Shown here piece by piece: positions 1-10,434 of a DNA stretch of 64,000 nucleotides. The stretch spans positions 2,585,192 through 2,649,191 of the forward strand of contig JANAVB010006998.1 of assembly GCA_029216955.1 (NCBI GenBank), in the 5' to 3' direction. Within the stretch, counting starts at the first letter, position 1, and each line of letters begins with the position of its first letter. The DNA comes from Iris pallida. Taxonomy: Eukaryota; Streptophyta; Magnoliopsida; Asparagales; Iridaceae. A program made the position numbers and the translations under genes. The notes below the pieces were generated by a model. It did no database searches. It saw only the letters and a list, made by a program, of their open reading frames with translations, and was not told where the DNA came from.

Positions 1-1375
1 TTAACCCACAACTAATTACATGATATTAACATTTAAAGTGAATCAAAATAGAGAAAACAGTGAGCACACTCACTGATACTTGACAATATCAGTTAAATAG
101 AAATTTCCTATTTCAACATTAAAATAACAATTAACAATAGGTTAATGGTTGGTAATTAATAACTAATATGTGTACTTGCTATTCATATTGTAGCGTGTCC
201 AAAACAGGACACGAATGTGTCCAAACCCACACAAATCTAATATACGCAAACTGGGTTCAGTCCACAGTGCACCTGTGTCCAGTGCGAGTCGATTTACTCA
301 CTCGACACAAACTCAATAGACACGAGGCCTTGGGGGTGTCATGTCAGACATTGCCCCAAGCTCTATGTCCAAGGACACGCGTCCACGTGTCCAGAAATAG
401 CCACACGAACTCGCGGGTAGCAGGACAGTGCTTGTCCGCGTGTGCGTGGCGTGTCCACGACTCCAGTATCGACACAAACTGGACTCGAATCCAGCTCAGT
501 CGTGTAGAAATCAATAAGCCACCTAAAAACAAGTATTCCTATTCAAAAACATTTCTAAAACAGGATCAAAATGCCCAATGTGGCATTTTGTCGAACACTA
601 TTGATCCTACGCTGATACGTGTCCGATATAGACACGTAAAGGACACGAAACCATACGAAACCTATTCCTATAGTTAGAGGACACCTAGGGCTATGCAACC
701 ATGCCAAGAAATCGAAAATCTAATGGGTGGATAGAAAGTTACCTATGTGGTGCTCTTTCCTCAAGAAAGCTCAACAATGGGGATTCCTTTTAGCTAGCTC
801 AAAGCTCCAAAGTAGTCCAAAACTGTTGTTAGCCTCCACCAACAGTAGGAGAATAGGAATTAGGTTACAATGCAAGAAGTTTGAATAAAAATGGATGGAT
901 ATTGATCAAAATAGAAAGGGTTGAATGAAGAACAAACCTTGCTCTTGAAGAAATGAAGGAATGAACAAAAGAGGCAACTATTTTTGAGAGGCATTAAATA
1001 GGGGGGTGGTGTCCCTAGTGGCCGGCCAAAAAATCTAGGGTTAGGGTTTTAGGAATAGATCAATGGCTCTCCTTTCATCTAGTCTAATCAAGGGTCTAAA
1101 ATCTAGGTTTCACACTAGTCTTAAGTTGCAACCTATTTAGATCTAACTATTCATGACTTAACCAAAACTAATCATAACTAACTAATACTAACCATGGCTA
1201 ACTGAGTCTAGCTATGACTATTCTAGGTTAGGTCCAATCTAGGTTAGGGCTAATCACAACACATGGCAATTAATTAAATAATATTAAAATCACACCATTC
1301 CAAATAATATATATTAAATTCCAAATAAATTCAAAATGATAAGAATACCCTCAAACTAGAAATGTGGTAGTGACA
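1..1375 (-). mobile_element. H: truncated long gypsy LTR (CGTGTCC family)
   Basis: The right edge reads ...GTAGTGACA, the reverse complement of the start of the G LTR at 10435 (TGTCACTAC, then CTAGCTTGAG). The piece carries the landmarks of that LTR family: a minus-strand TATA-like element (plus strand ATTAAATAG, 993-1001), a dense cluster of CGTGTCC/GGACACG motifs at about 190-660, and an inverted repeat with arms ACGTGTC and GACACGT (617-623, 631-637). It interrupts the integrase of copia element A. The five bases to its right (1376-1380, ATTTG) would be one copy of the target duplication, and the other lies outside the window. Whether H is a solo LTR or the edge of a full element cannot be decided here. 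Open frames across 168-677 exist only because this stretch is poor in stop codons, so I do not call them genes. Confidence 0.8.
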
Positions 1376-2245
1376 ATTTGTGCAAATAACCGTGTGTGTC
1401 ACAAAATTGTTCAAACTTTGCATTCTCAAATTCGTCGTCATGATCACTTCGAATACGAGTGATCATGAATCCTTTCACATTTTGGACTTTCTTGCAAAAA
1501 AAGACGAATTCAGATAATGCATCGTTCTTGCGTGCGAGAAAATATACCCACGTGTATCTAGAAAAGTCATCTACTATTACAAATGCATATAACTTACCAC
1601 CTAGGCTAGCAATTCTACTAGGCCCAAATAAATTCATATGTAGTAATTGTAGAGGTCTAGTGGTACTTACAGCGTTCTTGGACTTAAATGTGGATCGGAT
1701 AGCTTTGTTCTTTTCATATTCACTACATACCGTATTTTTTTGAAAGTGATGTCCGGTAAGCCTCGTACCAGTTTCTTCGTAGATAGTCTTAAAATTGTAT
1801 CCATATTTGCATGACCGAGTCTCATATGCCATAGTTGACTCTCATCATTCTTGGCGAATAAGCATCTACCTGCTTTGTTGGCATCTTTCAACAAATAGAA
1901 AATATATATATTGTCTTCCCTAATACCTTCAAAGATAGTACTACCAGTTGAGCTATCAACTACAACACATTTGTCTTTGACAAAGTTAATACCATAACCA
2001 TGATCAGCTAAATGGCTTATGTTGAGTAAGTTATGTTTTAACTCGGCTACTAGACAGATATCTTTAATCACATGATAGGAAGCCTTACCAATGTTGTCTA
2101 TACCTACTATATACCCTTTAAAGTTATTACCGAAGGAGACGTATCATTCTTTCTTCTTGGATAATATTGCAAATAGAGAAGCGTCACCGATCACGTGCCG
2201 TGAGCAACCGCTATCGAGGATCCATTTGCTTCTAGCATGAGTAGG
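1376..2245 (-). pseudogene. pol: A: protease and integrase N-terminal part, broken
   Basis: Reading right to left, the copia protease start is visible as WILDSGCSRHV near 2200-2232, with the DSG catalytic motif present. It is followed by a GYIVG-type strand, then the pre-integrase segment (LVAELKHNLLNISHLADHG, about 2000-2060) with the zinc-binding histidine region LGHANMDT. Next comes the integrase core start, LLHMNLFGPSR...AFVIVDDFSRYTWV, and the second catalytic region IRSDHDDEFEN. At least one frameshift separates the pre-integrase segment (ending at 1667) from the core (1376-1832). A stop interrupts the region between protease and pre-integrase. The frame runs into LTR H at 1375, so the third catalytic residue (Glu) is not present here. 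The homologous part of B (8773-10434) is better preserved. Confidence 0.85.
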
Positions 2246-4095
2246 GTGTTCCACCTACAAAAGAGTTTGCAGATGAAACTTTTGGTACCCATTTCTTGTA
2301 GGGTCCTGATATGCTAGTCTTTGGTATCCATACACATCTTTAAATCAACTAATCTTCTTACACTGCATGCAGGAAAAATATGACCAATGGTGCCACAATA
2401 GTGACATCTAGCACGCTGAGAGTTAGGTGCAGTATATTGTACATGATTGGTAGGTCTTAGTTTTCTAGTTGGGTATTTGTAATAAAATGTGTGCCGATTA
2501 ATCTTCTTGGGCAAAGGTTTGATTGGGTTTGATCTGATAGTGTTGGGTTTGACTGTGTTCCGATGTTTTGATAAGTGACACGTGTTAGGGTAGGAACCAA
2601 CAACCTCAGGCTATTTTCTTAACCTAATTTTTAACTTTTTGGAAGTGTCATAAAGTGTATTGTAGTCAGCTGTGAGTGCATCATTTCTGATTAGTGCACA
2701 TTGATGGCTCTTATTCTCTTTGGATAAGTCTTTCTCAAGTTTGGCAGTGGTCTTGTCTTTTTCTTCGGATAACCGAATAATCTCGTGTAGTTGCAACTTG
2801 ACAGAGAAAAACTCACCTGTCTTACTAAAATTTATACTACTTCTAACCTCATCTAGTAAGTTGGTAAGTCTTCCTATTTCTTCTTTGTACTCTTTGAGTA
2901 CCTTCTTAGAGTTATGGTATTTGCTACACAGTTTTTTGTAGTCTCCTAAGAGGCCACTAAAGGCTTCGCCTAGCTGTTCAAAGGTAAAATTATCATAAGT
3001 ATCAAACAGGGGATTATTGTTTACCTGATCATATGCCATTAAGCATACATTTGCAGCATCGTCCGGTGTTCATCTCTTGAGTCGCTGGCTTCACTTTCAT
3101 GCCATATGCTTGTGTTAGCATATCTCCTGGAAGTAGATTTCTTTAGGTAATTCTTTTCATATTTATTTCCCTTCTTAGTTGATGATGATGCTGTCAGACA
3201 TTCCTTCTTGGTATGTCCTTTTTTCTTACAACCGTATCAGATAGGATCTTCTTCTTCGTTGTTGTTGTTGTTGTTGTTGTTTTCTTTTGACCTTCAGTTG
3301 AATCTCATAAACTTTTTGAACTTCTTCACTACGAGAGCTTGATCCTCAGTGTCGGAGTCACTGTCGTCAGAATCTTCTTCGATAGTTCTTCGGTATTGAG
3401 CTTTGAGGGTGATTGAATTCTCCTTTGGTGTAACGTCTTCAAAGTCTTGAAGTTCCAGCTTGTGAGTGAGTAGCTTTCCTATGAGCGTTTTAAGAGACAT
3501 GGTAGTATGGTCGTTTCCTTTAATAATTGCAGTAGCCTTTGGAATCCAGTTCTTAGTGAGAGTTCGTAGCAATTTACAAATCTTTTCATGGCTATTGTAT
3601 TCCTTGCCTAGAGAAGACAAAAGATTTACAATGTCCAAAAATCTCGTAAACATCTGTATAACTGATTCGTTTGGCTCATTTTGAATGCCTCATACTCTTG
3701 AGTAAGTCTACCGATCTTTGACTCCTTGACTTGCATCGTTCCTTCGTGAGTAACTTAAAAAAGTTTCAACACTTTATTGGATGTTGTGCGTGTAGACACC
3801 ATGTTAAATTCAGTCCTGTCTAAAGCATAAAATAAAGCGTTAATAGCACGTGCGTCATGATTGACCTCTTTCTTTCAGAGTCAGTATACTTGTTATGTTC
3901 TTTTTCAACCAATTCTTCATCAATAATAATACTGAGAGGCTTTTTATAGCCATCAACAACAATAGACAATAGGTCGAAATCTAGATATTTCAAGAAGAAA
4001 CTCATGCGTGTTTTCTAGTATGTGTACTTGGTACCATCAAATAGTGGCGATCTATTTGTGGCTTGGCCTTCACTTGTGAATTTCACAGTTGCCAT
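2246..4095 (-). pseudogene. gag: A: gag polyprotein, degenerate
   Basis: Capsid-like gag of a SIRE-type copia, in pieces. The likely ATG is at 4095 (MATVKF...), and the next ATG is at 4005. Between them a TAG replaces the tryptophan expected in YTYWKTRM. The order is a UBN2-type segment (FLKYLDFDLLSIVVDGYKKP, then FTRFLDIVNLLSSLGKEY, 3294-3653), a weak first zinc knuckle near 3200-3250, an acidic stretch, a coiled-coil region (2611-3039) and a second zinc knuckle CHYCGTIGHIFPACSVRRL (2380-2440). Several frameshifts and stops make it non-functional. Compared with the B gag it lacks the long His/Tyr-rich expansion before the second knuckle. Confidence 0.8.
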
Positions 4096-4151
4096 ATGTG
4101 ATACAGTGATCTTTTGTAACAACAGTTATATATTAAAAAAATAACAATGTT
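4096..4151 (-). other. A: 5' leader, interrupted by insertion of B
   Basis: Short AT-rich leader between the A gag start and the B insertion point. Its other part is at 26534-26552. No coding sequence is seen. Confidence 0.6.
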
Positions 4152-4156
4152 ACCTT

Positions 4157-5133
4157 TGAAGAACAAGTTGGCAACTCTAGAGGGGGGGTGAATAGAGTTT
4201 ATATCAAAAAATGATCAATTAAAAATTAAACTCTCTTCACCAACTAAATTATCAGAGTAAAATAAATGTGCAAATAAAGAGTAGAGAGCATGCACAAACA
4301 CAATAAGATTTTTAACCTGGTTTCCCTCGTAGAGGACTAGTCTAGGCCTGAGAACTCTAGCTCAGGATTGAAATCTACTATTTATGAAGTAGGGTTACAA
4401 CCACGTGCCTTTTCACAAAAGAGCACGCCAAACTTCTTTCAATGATCGTTTTGGCGAAACTTGGATTTTTCCAAGTGGCTTACAACTTCTTGTACTTCAA
4501 ACTTCTAGCTGGATCGTATCGAACAACTTGGACGGTTGGAAAGTTGGAATGCTAAGTGGATGAGAAGGTAAGGCTCTTGAATATATAGGCTATGTAAGAG
4601 AAGAAGAAGAGAAGAGTGAATGGTTTCAAATGAGAGAAACCAAGGCCTATTTATAGGGTTCGGGGTAGGCAGAATTCGGCCAAAATTCGGTATAAATAAT
4701 TCAAAATTTTGGCTGTTGGACAACTAGCAGTGAGCAATACCTAAAAATTAGCATTCTGAATTTTAGGGGACCGAGTTCGGCCTGAACTCTGTGTGAGGCA
4801 GAGTTCGGCCCGAACTCTGTCTTCTATGGACAGAATGTTCTTTTGTGGGCTTTGGATGAATGGATTGATTGGGATTTGGGCTAAGTGAACCTATAAAGCT
4901 ATGGCTAGCCCAAAGTGCTCAGTATGACCCAACGTACATCATCCTATACTCAAGAATAATAAAAATACAGACTTCCAGTATACACAAAATAGTAAAAACT
5001 CCAAGCAGCTGTGTTCTTGAACCAATGAGCTGAGTTGATTGATTTCGAGCCTGATGTGTCAAATTGGACTATAACAAATATTGTTTTGTTAATTGTCAAG
5101 ATTAGGTTGACTGTGATCCGGTTTGGGTCAACA
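4157..5133 (-). repeat. B: 3' LTR (left copy)
   Basis: 977 bp. It begins TGAAGAACAAG and ends GGGTCAACA on the plus strand, and matches the right copy at 25547-26528 along its whole length. It carries the SIRE signature CTCTAGAGGGGGGGTGAATAG near its left edge and a minus-strand TATA box at 4647-4655. The apparent ORF at 4505-4723 lies wholly inside the LTR and recurs in the right copy, so it is not taken as a gene. Confidence 0.92.
4647..4655 (-). promoter_or_regulatory. B 3' LTR TATA box
   Basis: The plus strand reads CTATTTATA, so the minus strand reads TATAAATAG, in the middle of the LTR. The same site in the 5' LTR is at 26041-26049. This is the expected place for the element's Pol II promoter. 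Confidence 0.6.
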
Positions 5134-5150
5134 ATCTCCTCCATTTTGAT
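5134..5150 (-). promoter_or_regulatory. B: polypurine tract
   Basis: On the minus strand AAAATGGAGGAGAT lies directly against the 3' LTR, as expected for plus-strand DNA priming. Confidence 0.75.
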
Positions 5151-5558
5151 AATTGACAAAACATGATATTTGTATGTCCAATATTCATACCTGGATACAT
5201 TATGGCTCCCCCGTACTTGAACAATCATACTCCCCCATAAACTGATATTTCCTGTAAATACTTATCCAAATATAAATATCCAAGGATACAACATATCCAA
5301 GGATACAACATATAGCAATGGTCATAGTATCAAGACAAATATCAATGGTTCTCCCCATTTTGACGATCAGCAAAAATGGAGACAGAAATATAGAGATAAA
5401 ACTACCAACCACATAACGAAAGAGAGCATGCATAAACTGATAAAAATAAACTGAGCCATAGAGTTCTAAAGACATAAAAACATAAGCAAACTGAGCAAAA
5501 CAAAGTGCCAAAATAAAATAGTCCTAATCATCAGTAGCAGTACAAATGGCCATATCCA
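5151..5558 (-). other. B: 3' untranslated region
   Basis: Non-coding stretch between the extra ORF and the polypurine tract. It holds a second PPT-like motif (minus-strand CAAAATGGGGAGAACC, about 5344-5362) and a short direct repeat (ATCCAAGGATACAACAT, about 5278-5312). Open frames here look like chance frames in AT-rich sequence. Confidence 0.6.
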
Positions 5559-6777
5559 TCAAGGAGCATGAGAAGGCCCCGCACCATCAGAACCAGTACG
5601 ATGGGGATCCACAAATGCTGAAGTCGGATCAAGATAGCGACGAATCCATAAATCGTCAATACGATAACCGTCGCGAGACGGATCACGCATCATCGGATGG
5701 GAGGCCATGGAGTCCATCTCGCCCCAGCGCTCATCCTCCAACCGGAAGCGATCGCGAAGCATAGTCTGAAGAGAGTCTAGTGTAGCAGTGGACTCGGGAG
5801 CAGGTGAATCAGGAGCAGCAAAGGGAGCAGGAGATACAGGCTCCTCATCATCATCGGTCTCAGAAGAGGCGATGGCAGCAACAGTTCTCCTTGCCTTAGT
5901 CAGAAAGACAGGAGGGGGCAAGGACTGACACTGATCCAATGGAATATGGAAGGCACGAAAGATCAAAGAAAGATATATAGAATAAACCAAAGATTTTGGT
6001 TTAGGCCTAGCACGAATCATCCAATCCATCATCGTGCGAGGGAAGTTGAAGGGGACGCAAAAATGAAGAAAGAAGAGAGCAATAATCTCAAAGTAAGTAA
6101 CTTCATCTGTTGATCCAGCTTTTGGCAAGACCGAAGAAAAGATAATTTGATGAAGTTCATATAAATAATTGTTGAGAAGTTTAGCCATAAGTTTTCGAGG
6201 GGAAGAATTTGGAGAACAAAGATCACCCTTGAAACTCTCCAAAGTGGTCTCGCCGGGAAAAACAAAGTCCCGAGCATCATCAAGCCGTTCCCACGTGTTG
6301 GGGGTCAGGCAAACCAAGTGGGTCGGCTAACTCAAAATCATCAAAAGATATGTCTACACTGGCGACACGTGAATAGATGCGTGTGTGGTCATAAGTCATG
6401 TTGTAATAAAATATTTGTATGGCATTCACATATAATGGTTCACGAGTTGCAACAAGCTCATCAAGACATAAGTCACAAAAATTAGGAAGAAAATTGGAAA
6501 ATACCGTAAATTTAATGGGGTGTCCCGCAAAGATACGACGATGATGGAAGTCGACGAACCATGCGTTGGACGCATCTAAGGACACAAAAAGATGGTCATC
6601 GTATGTGTCGACATTGATGGGTGGAGATGGATTAAAAAGAGGATGTACCAAGTGTGGAGGAGGTTGAGGAATATGTTGTGGTGGAGGATTAGGTTGAAGG
6701 TTTGGGTTAGGATTAGTAGAGGATTCACCAATACTTCTTCTTGGTCTTTTACCCCTACCAAGCAACCTAGGAGCCAT
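5559..6777 (-). pseudogene. B: extra ORF, putative plant transposon protein type, frameshifted
   Basis: An additional ORF downstream of pol, as found in SIRE/Maximus elements. The first frame (6777 to 6280) opens with MAPRLLGRGKRPRRS, then a Pro-rich stretch, then a domain with LPNFCDLCLDELVATREP and NAIQIFYYNM. The second frame (6317 to 5559) overlaps the first by 38 bases and continues with LPKAGSTDEVTYFEIIALFF, NFPRTMMDWMIRA and IFRAFHIPLDQ. This order matches the plant-specific 'putative plant transposon protein' family. The two frames must once have been one, so a single frameshift breaks the gene near 6300. The C-terminal part is Ser/Pro/Asp-rich. The function of this family is unknown; envelope-like roles proposed for SIRE are not supported by a visible signal peptide here. 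Confidence 0.78.
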
Positions 6778-7473
6778 GGAAATAAAATTGAGATGTGAAA
6801 AGAAAGAGAGATATACCTTAAAAGAGACCTAAGATGGAGGAGAAAAACTCCAAGAATGACTTCCTTGAGTGTGGAGAGCAAATTCCCAAGGATTGGAGCT
6901 TTCTAGGGTTAGGATTTTGAAGAAAATATAAGTGGAGATGGAGAAAGAAGACAATGGAGGAGAGAGAGAGACCAAGTTTTCGAATTTATGGTCCCTTGGT
7001 CGGCTGGTCGGGTAAAATGTGGGCCATCGGATGTAGAAAGAATGGATGGCTGAGAATGATTTAAGGTTCTGGAACGAGGATACCGAACTCGGCCTGAACT
7101 CTGGGTGGGGCAGTGTCCGGTCCGAGTTCTGGTACCTTGGGCCAGAACTTCAATCAATTTTTTTTTTTGCAATAAGTATGAATAAATGTCAAAGATATGA
7201 AAAGAATAAGATTAAAAATTTGGATTTTCAAATGAGGCAGGCTATAAATAAAATTTAACCATATAATATCTAAGAAGTTATGACATAAATTAATATGATG
7301 AAGCTGCTATGGGTAGCTGCAGGGGCCGGATCCCAGCTAGCGGTAGTCCGAAGACTAGTGCACCGTGTCGCTTAGGCTTTTACGCCTTGTTTTCAGAAGG
7401 ACCCTTTCGGCTTGTACCCATGCAAAGTCAGTATAGAGAATCGTGACATAATCGATAATTATGTAGGTCAAGT
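6778..7473 (-). other. B: spacer between pol and the extra ORF
   Basis: About 700 bp without credible coding sequence on the element's strand. Around 7085-7140 it contains GAACTCGGCCTGAACTC and a related half, the same motif seen in the B LTR (4768-4815) and, diverged, in the A LTR. It may act as leader for the extra ORF, but no clear TATA box was identified. Confidence 0.5.
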
Positions 7474-10434
7474 TTAATGTATAACCGTTTCATCTAAAAT
7501 TCCTAATTTTTGACAAAGAAAATTGAATCGGTCCTCGGATAATGGTTTTGAAAAGAAATCGGCCAACTAATGAACGGTGTCAATAAATTCTAAATTAATA
7601 CTGCCATTCTGTTGGTGATCACGCAAAAAGTGGTGACGAATTTTAATGTGTTTCGTGCGTGAGTGACATATGGGGTTCTTAGTGAGATTTATAGCACTAG
7701 TGTTGTCACAAAAAATAGAAATATGCAGAAAAGATTAGTTATAGTCTTCAAGGGTTTGCTTCATCCACATAATTTGTGCACAACAACGACCAGCTGCGAT
7801 ATATTCAGCTTCTGTTGTGGATAGTGCGACAGAATTCTGCTTCTTGCTAAACCAAGAGACTAGAGCCTTTCCTAATAAATGACATGTGCCGCTTGTACTT
7901 TTACGATCGACCTTGCATCCAGCAAAATCAGCATCAGAGTACCCAATGAGGTCAAATGATGTTGATTTAGGATACCATAGGCCTACTGTAATCGTACCCT
8001 TAAGGTATCAAAAGATACGCTTAACAACGGTCATATGTGATTCCTTCAGATTTGCTTGATATCTAGCACACAGACAAACGCTAAACATAATATCAGGGCG
8101 GCTAGCAGTTAAATAAAGTAGACTGCCTATTATACCTCGATACTTACGTTGATCAACAGGTTTGCCGCTTTCATCTGGTTCTAGTTTGGTCGTAGTAGCC
8201 ATTGGGGTGCCGATTGGTTTGACGTTGTCAAGGTCAAATTTCTTCAGCATGTCCTTTGTATACTTTGACTAACATATGAAAGTTCTATTTGATGTTTGTT
8301 TGACTTGCAGTCCAAGAAAGTAATTGAGCTCTCCCATCATGCTCATTTCAAACTCGGTCTGCATACACTTAGCAAAATCTTGACATAGAGTTTCATCAGT
8401 AGAACTAAATATAATATCATCAACGTAAATTTGTACTAAGAGAATGGTGTTGTTGAAAGATTTTATAAAGAGTGTAGTGTCAACTTTTTCTTTATAAAAA
8501 CCTTTTTCAAGCAAGAAATTGCTTAACCTTTCATACCAAGCTTTAGGGGCTTGTTTGAGGCCATATAGCGCTTTCTTGAGTTTGAAAACATGGTCAGAAA
8601 ATTTGTGATTTTCAAAACCAGGGGGTTGTTTTACAAAAACTTCCTCCTTAATAAATCCATTCAAAAAGGCACTTTTCACATCCATTTGAAATAGTTTAAA
8701 GTTTTGAAAATTAGCAAATGCACAAAGCATCCGAATGGATTCAAGTTTTACAACAGGAGCATACGTCTCATCTTAGTCGATACCTTCATCTTGGTTGTAT
8801 CCTTGAGCTACTAGACGAGCTTTGTTGCGTGTCACTGAACCATCTTCATTTACTTTGTTACGAAAAACCCATTTTGTACCAATAATCGAGTGATTTGCTG
8901 GCATAGGAACGAGTTCCCAAACTTGGCTCCTCTCAAATTGGTTGAGTTCTTCTTGCATGGCAGAAATCAAAAATTCATCATTAAAAGCTTCTAAAATATT
9001 TTTTGGCTCAATTTGTAAAATGAAGGCAGTACTAGCAATGGAGTCTCTTAATGATGATCTAGTACTTACTCCGCGTGAAACCTCACCTATAACCAAATTT
9101 TCTGGATGTGACGGCTTGAAAGAGAATTTCTTTGGCAAGCCCTCCAGAGAATTAGTTTTAGTGGTAGTATTCATCGGAGTAGAAGTTGATGGCTCAACAT
9201 CATCATCAAGAGTAGCTGTTGCACTGTTATCCTCATCGAAAGTCACATTTGTAGACTCTTCCATAATTAATGAGCGTTTGTTGAACACTCTATATCCCTT
9301 ACTCTTGGCCGCATAGCCAAGAAATATACCATCGTCAGCTTTGGCATCAAATTTGCCTAAGTTGTCTTTGGTCTTAAGGATAAAACATCGACAACCAAAA
9401 ACTCGAAAATATGAAACGTTTGGAGTTCTTCCAAACCAAAGCTCATAGGGTGTTTTCTTCGTAATAGGACGAATGAGCACCCTATTTAAAATATGGCACA
9501 TTGTACTGACATCTTCAGCCCAAAAATATTTTAGAAGAGAGAATTTATTTAACATGACTCTAGCCATATCGCCAAGAGTCCTATTCTTCTGCTCCACAAC
9601 ACCATTTTGTTGAGGAGTTCTTGGACAAAAAAATTCATGATTAAAACCATTTAAATCACAAAACTTTTCAAAATCAGTATTTTCGAATTCGCCTCCATGA
9701 TCACTTCGAATTCGCGTAATCATGTAGCCTTTTTCGTTTTGAACCTTTTTAGCAAATATTTTGAAAACAGAAATGGTATCACTTTTGTTTGGAAGAAAGA
9801 AAACCCAAGTAAATCTCGAAAAGTCATCTACTATAACAAAAGCGTAGAGTTTTTCACCAAGACTGGCTACTCTACTAGGACCAAATAAATCTATATAAAG
9901 TAATTGCAAGGGTCTAGTAGTACTTACAGAGTTTATGGAATGAAATGAGGATTTGGTTGCCTTATTTAACTCACATTCGGCACATACCGTGTCCTTTTTG
10001 AATGTGATGTCGGGCAAGCCTCTAACTAGCTTCTTAGTCGATAGCCTGGATATAGTATCCATATTGGCATGACCAAGACGCTGGTTCCACAATAATCTTT
10101 CATTCTTGTGAGCAAAGAGACATCGTCCTGCACTGTTAGCATCTCTAGATAGATAGAAATTGTAAATATTATCCTCTCTTATCCCTTCAAAAGCGATGTC
10201 TCCCGTTGACCTATCATAAATATAGCATTTATTTTGTCCAAAGTTAATATCATATCCATGATCAGCAAGGTGACTTATGCTGAGCAGGTTATGCTTTAAC
10301 TCGGTCACTAGGCAGACATTCTTTATTACAGGAGAAGGATGATAACCAATAGTACCATTACCTATAATATACCCTTTTAGGTTGTTGTCGAAGGATACAT
10401 ATCCTTCTCTCTTCATCGATAGTGATGCGAAAAG
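7474..10434 (-). pseudogene. pol: B: pol (protease end, integrase, RT, RNase H), copia order
   Basis: One reading frame on the minus strand, stopping at 7474 and interrupted by in-frame stops at 8773, 8269 and 8008 and two more in RNase H. The order is protease C-terminal part (GYIIGNGTIG), pre-integrase (LVTELKHNLLSISHLADHG, zinc residues LGHANMDT and CAEC), integrase core with DLFGPSR, IRSDHGGEFEN and PQQNGVVEQKN (the D, D, E positions are present), then RT. RT runs from WELVPMP and GTKWVFRNKVNEDG to IYVDDIIFSST (YVDD intact) and MMGELNYFLGLQ. RNase H follows (SDADFAGCKVDRKSTSG, LSTTEAEY, FCDNTSAINLTKNP, KHIKIRHHFLRD). IN before RT is diagnostic of copia. The protease N-terminus continues on the other side of G at 23403-23457. 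Confidence 0.92.

Noticed and set aside
168..677. Open frames in the CGTGTCC-rich part of H, repeated in G and E
   Set aside because: They lie inside LTRs, are open on both strands, have odd composition and no recognisable protein features.
4157..5133. This LTR as the 5' LTR of element A
   Set aside because: It directly precedes the A gag on the minus strand, but the ACCTT duplication and its match to 25547-26528 show it is the 3' LTR of B inserted in the A leader. The LTR of A is at 26567.
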